DNA of 64,000 nt from Eleginops maclovinus (Eukaryota > Chordata > Actinopteri > Perciformes > Eleginopidae): NCBI RefSeq assembly GCF_036324505.1, contig NC_086363.1, forward strand, positions 8,919,155 through 8,983,154. Reading direction: 5' to 3'. Under the pieces are notes generated by a model. That model did not search any database. It was not told the origin of the DNA and saw only the letters and a list, made by a program, of their open reading frames with translations. Positions within the stretch are counted from its first letter, which is position 1; every line of letters starts with the position of its first letter. Below are positions 60,568 through 64,000 of this stretch, piece after piece. The translations under genes were made by a program, and so were the position numbers.

Positions 60568-63500
60568 GTAAGTACCATTATCACCGGGTATAATGGGGAC
60601 ATTTTCTTGTGAATAAACATCCATTCTGACTCGTTACTTTGGAGAGAATATTTTTGCCGCTTATGGGTAAAACTGACGGACATTTTTGTGTTGCGAAACC
60701 TGTTGTTGGCTTGACCCGACCAGGTTTGATGCCAATTTCAACTAAATCTACCCTGAGATTCCCTTTGGAAAAAAGTGCCTGGATTCTCCTCCGCCGCCGC
60801 CTCTTCCACCAGGAGTACATTTGATATCAGAGACAGTACAATCATGGATCCGACCCGGGGATTTAAATTCTTGGACACGGTGGCATGCTCTGCAGCTCAG
60901 TGAGGATGGGAAGAAAATAAGAGGATTTTTTACAAACGTATCAGGTAATTAATTGAACACTGTACTGAAGTTGCTTTATTTCACTTGCAAATGTGACTTT
61001 ACTAGGGTTACGTTAACGTTATTGCACCTCTGCAAAATAGCAACAAACTGCCTTAAAACCGAGTCACCATGTTGTAACATTAGATTTTTACCGGAGCTGA
61101 TGCACTAATAACGGTCTTGGTAATTCAAAACTGCCTGGCCATCTCTCACCGCCACATTAACCCGATACACAGGTGACAAATGTGGTAGTGTGTACTACGC
61201 TAAGACGCCGAAGTAGTCAAAACCCTTAAAAGTATCAACATTATGTTGTATATTAAAGAATGAACGAGACTTTGTAACGGGACCGATTGAAGGGTGATAC
61301 ATTGCAAAGCTCCACATCTGCAGGAGCTCACGCAGCAGCGTCTTGACAAATTCATTCCTAGCAATATCATGTTGGTGAGAAAACCGGAGAGCAAATATTG
61401 GCATGGGATAGCACATTATCTAACGTTATTGAAACATGCCGTATATCTCATGCTGCAGGTTAAATTTTACGTTGGGTTTTGGAGTACCGGGTTGGTACAG
61501 TAAGATCAAGCGAACCGCTGGCACGACCTGATTTAATTTTCCCACTAAGAATGCATTGACTTGCCTCAGAGAGAGGATAGGGGCTGGGGTCTATTCCAGC
61601 CCGCTTGGTTTGCAGTCATGGGGGATGGTAACCTTCAGCCCAGTGAAAATCATGCTTTGTGAAATTCGAAACCTTCTTTGTACTACTTCAAGTACAGCAA
61701 GAAAAAGTGGGCATGATGAGCAGTGTTTGTGATCTGCTTTTATATGTAACATAACATGATGTCAGCTCGTGTTGTGCTTTTCATTATAGTGCTTACATTA
61801 AACTGACCATCTTTTCTGCAGCCTGTCCATTTAAACCCAATCAAGGAGAGGGTCTTAGGATGGTGCAGGAAACACTCTTGTCTATATTAAAGCAAGCAGC
61901 ATATTTCATGGCTTGTCATTCAAAACGCAGTAGTAAAGTGAAAGCAGTGGACATTTATGTCAAGATCTGTGGTTGATCTGGAATGAATCATCAGCTGCAG
62001 AGCCATTGATAAAAGTAGGTACTGTATTGCATGCCTGCTTTGACAGTTGATCGGCATGTGCCTGTGATGTATTAAAATGACCTTTTAATGTAAACATAGT
62101 GGATGTAGATATCGTACTGACCGCATGCAGTCTGTACGGGTTGAAGGGTTTTATTTATTCAATTACTTTATAATTAAGTTAAAGCGTTACTTTCCCCATA
62201 TCTTTGTTGTATCTCAAGAGGAAATGCTTTAAGTCTAGACCACATGTCAATATAAACAAACAGAAACAGCTGATCCTTAAAACTAAATTTAGCCACATAG
62301 CTATTTACACCACACTATTTGGACCATGAGTCAATGGAATTTCATAGAAAACATTATCTTTCTTTTGAGGAGAAGTCACTTTACATTCTTAATTTAAAAC
62401 AGACATAATTTGTATGAACTTTTGTGTTAGCTCGACTATAAGCCTAGATTGTTTCTGTATAAAGTATACAGGTCTCTTTACACACACAGAGACAGCAGCT
62501 TTGACTCCTTGGACAAAATAGTCTGAGAGTCCTTGCAGCTGTTAAATTTATCAGTCTGTAACAGTGGCATCCCAACTATTACATGACTGAGTGGAAGCTA
62601 TAGGCTAGGTTTCACAACAGCTCAGAGGGAGCTTATATGTGCATAACATATTTGCCATATGGGATGAATTTGTAGTTGCCTTCTAAACATTATCCAATGC
62701 CCAACATTTACTTTTCAGGACCAGTGATCAAATTTCCCTTCGCTCAGCTCTGGAGTAGATGTATGTTGAAGTATGCCTGCTGTGGCTTCAAATCACAGCT
62801 TCTGTTTTGTTTGAGGCAAGTTCTTCCCAAGTGGGTTACCTCCTGGGGTTTTGTAAGTGTATGTGGTATTTTTATGCTGGCAGGGAAACAATAAACAAAG
62901 GTGAAACGAAGGAAAGTTGAAGGGTCTATCCACATAGCCTGCTACATGGATTTAAATAGGGCTCGGTTTCGCTACAGGTGTGTTCCCAAAATAGAGCAGA
63001 ACATATTGCCTTGGTTTATCTGATGCTGTTCGCAAAACTTTTGCTGCGAGGGATGACATTCCTGCACAGTTTGCAGTTCTTGTTGGTTATTCTCTGTATT
63101 TCAGAAGCCCTTGTGATATAGAAGAGCTTTGGCATGCCTCCTGCAGAGGCTTTTGGACCTCTCTTATTTGTTGACATTGCTCTGATCCTCTGCCAGTGCT
63201 TGGCTTTCTCATGCGAGCAAGAAGAATATCTCTCTTTTTGTAGCTCTCTTTTGTCTTTTTCTGCAGAGGTGAAGAGGGGTGATTGGAGGACACACAGAAT
63301 AACATAGGGCATAATGAATGAGCCTGTGGAGAGAAAAGAAGAGATGGGAGTAAAATGAGTGATTGCTGCCTGGCATGAGGAGGAGGTGGAAAGAAAGTGG
63401 GCCGGGGATTCTGGGAAAGGCAGAGACAGAGAAAATTAATATGTGTCTTACGCCCCTTTACGTGCCATTTAGTGGAGCCACAGACAGACCTCCTATCTCC

Positions 63501-64000
63501 CAGCTGTTAGGATGCTCCACAGTCTCCGGCACACAGCACCTATTGTTCTTCTTCTTGGCAAGGCCCTCAGCTCTATAATACTGCCTCTGTCCCTGGGCTG
63601 ACAGAGGGACACCAGGGCTCAGTTAGCCTGTCTGACTGGGACTCCTTGTGCCATTCCTGCCCCTGCCTCCACCACCTCCCTCCCTGCTTTGTCCCTATAT
63701 CTGTCCATTCTTGGTTGTGACTTAATTCTCTCTCGTAAGACAAGCTCAGATAAAGTTAGCCCTGACCTTTTCTCTTAATCTTGCATTATTCACTGCTCTC
63801 CAGGGATAAGGGTTGTCAAAGTGTGCCTAATCTTATCACAACACTTTGAGTGACAGTAATTACCTGTTTTTACTTTAAAATAATTACTTTGGTGAGCAGG
63901 TTAAATAATCCGTGTCTGCAGCTTTATGGCACAAAGGTAATTTGGCACATCTAGATCACGTGTTATGGACAAAATGTTTTCAGGTTTTCCCTCTGTCCCC
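60568..64000 (+). other. Non-coding sequence, probably first intron of the divergent gene
   Basis: 3.4 kb with no recognisable coding exon, transposon or long repeat. The right end (63550-63720) is C/T-rich. Confidence 0.4.

Noticed and set aside
60639..60824. Small frame just right of the divergent promoter considered as the start of WASF1.
   Set aside because: Its translation bears no resemblance to the WASF amino-terminal homology domain.

Overview
The window is nuclear DNA from a ray-finned fish, most likely a percomorph teleost. The evidence is vertebrate genes split by GT-AG introns, abundant (TG)n/(AC)n microsatellites, a fish-type Tc1 element, hAT elements and an old interspersed repeat familiar from teleosts. 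All three main genes were rebuilt exon by exon by eye. Every exon junction keeps frame, which is the main support for the models.

Layout. (1) 45-7922, minus: SLC22A16-like organic cation/carnitine transporter, seven exons and 512 codons visible, with the 3' end beyond the left edge. (2) 7923-11975: 4 kb spacer between divergent genes, with a short 16-bp tandem repeat and a CTCF-like site. (3) 11976-38927, plus: METTL24, five exons, 354 aa, with a 16-kb first intron that holds a deleted Tc1 transposon. (4) About 39890-40036: the ends of METTL24 and CDC40 converge, their poly(A) signals about 100-150 bp apart. (5) 40405-59665, minus: CDC40 (PRP17), the second-step splicing factor, 15 exons, 583 aa, complete. 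(6) 59666-60570: divergent promoter zone. By synteny the gene reading out to the right should be WASF1, but no WASF1 coding exon lies in the window, only a plausible 5' UTR donor. (7) 60568-64000: no coding sequence recognised.

The most striking structure is in CDC40 intron 11: one hAT transposon inserted inside another. The outer element (47060-52228) has an exact 8-bp target duplication, ATAAACAC, and subterminal arrays of GACTTG-like words. The inner element (47800-51222) has its own exact 8-bp duplication, CCGTGGAC, and an apparently intact two-exon, 641-residue BED-finger hAT transposase, so it may be young and capable of autonomous movement. Neither disturbs the flanking CDC40 exons.

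Other points of note are a 49-bp 28S rRNA fragment in an SLC22A16 intron, a 72-bp (TG)n tract that ends 11 bp before the METTL24 exon 2 acceptor (an exon whose skipping would keep frame), and two perfect DR1 nuclear-receptor motifs, one of them inside the putative carnitine transporter gene. I found no CRISPR array, bacterial operon, viral genome or tRNA gene. Gene names rest on remembered family sequences and synteny, not on searches.
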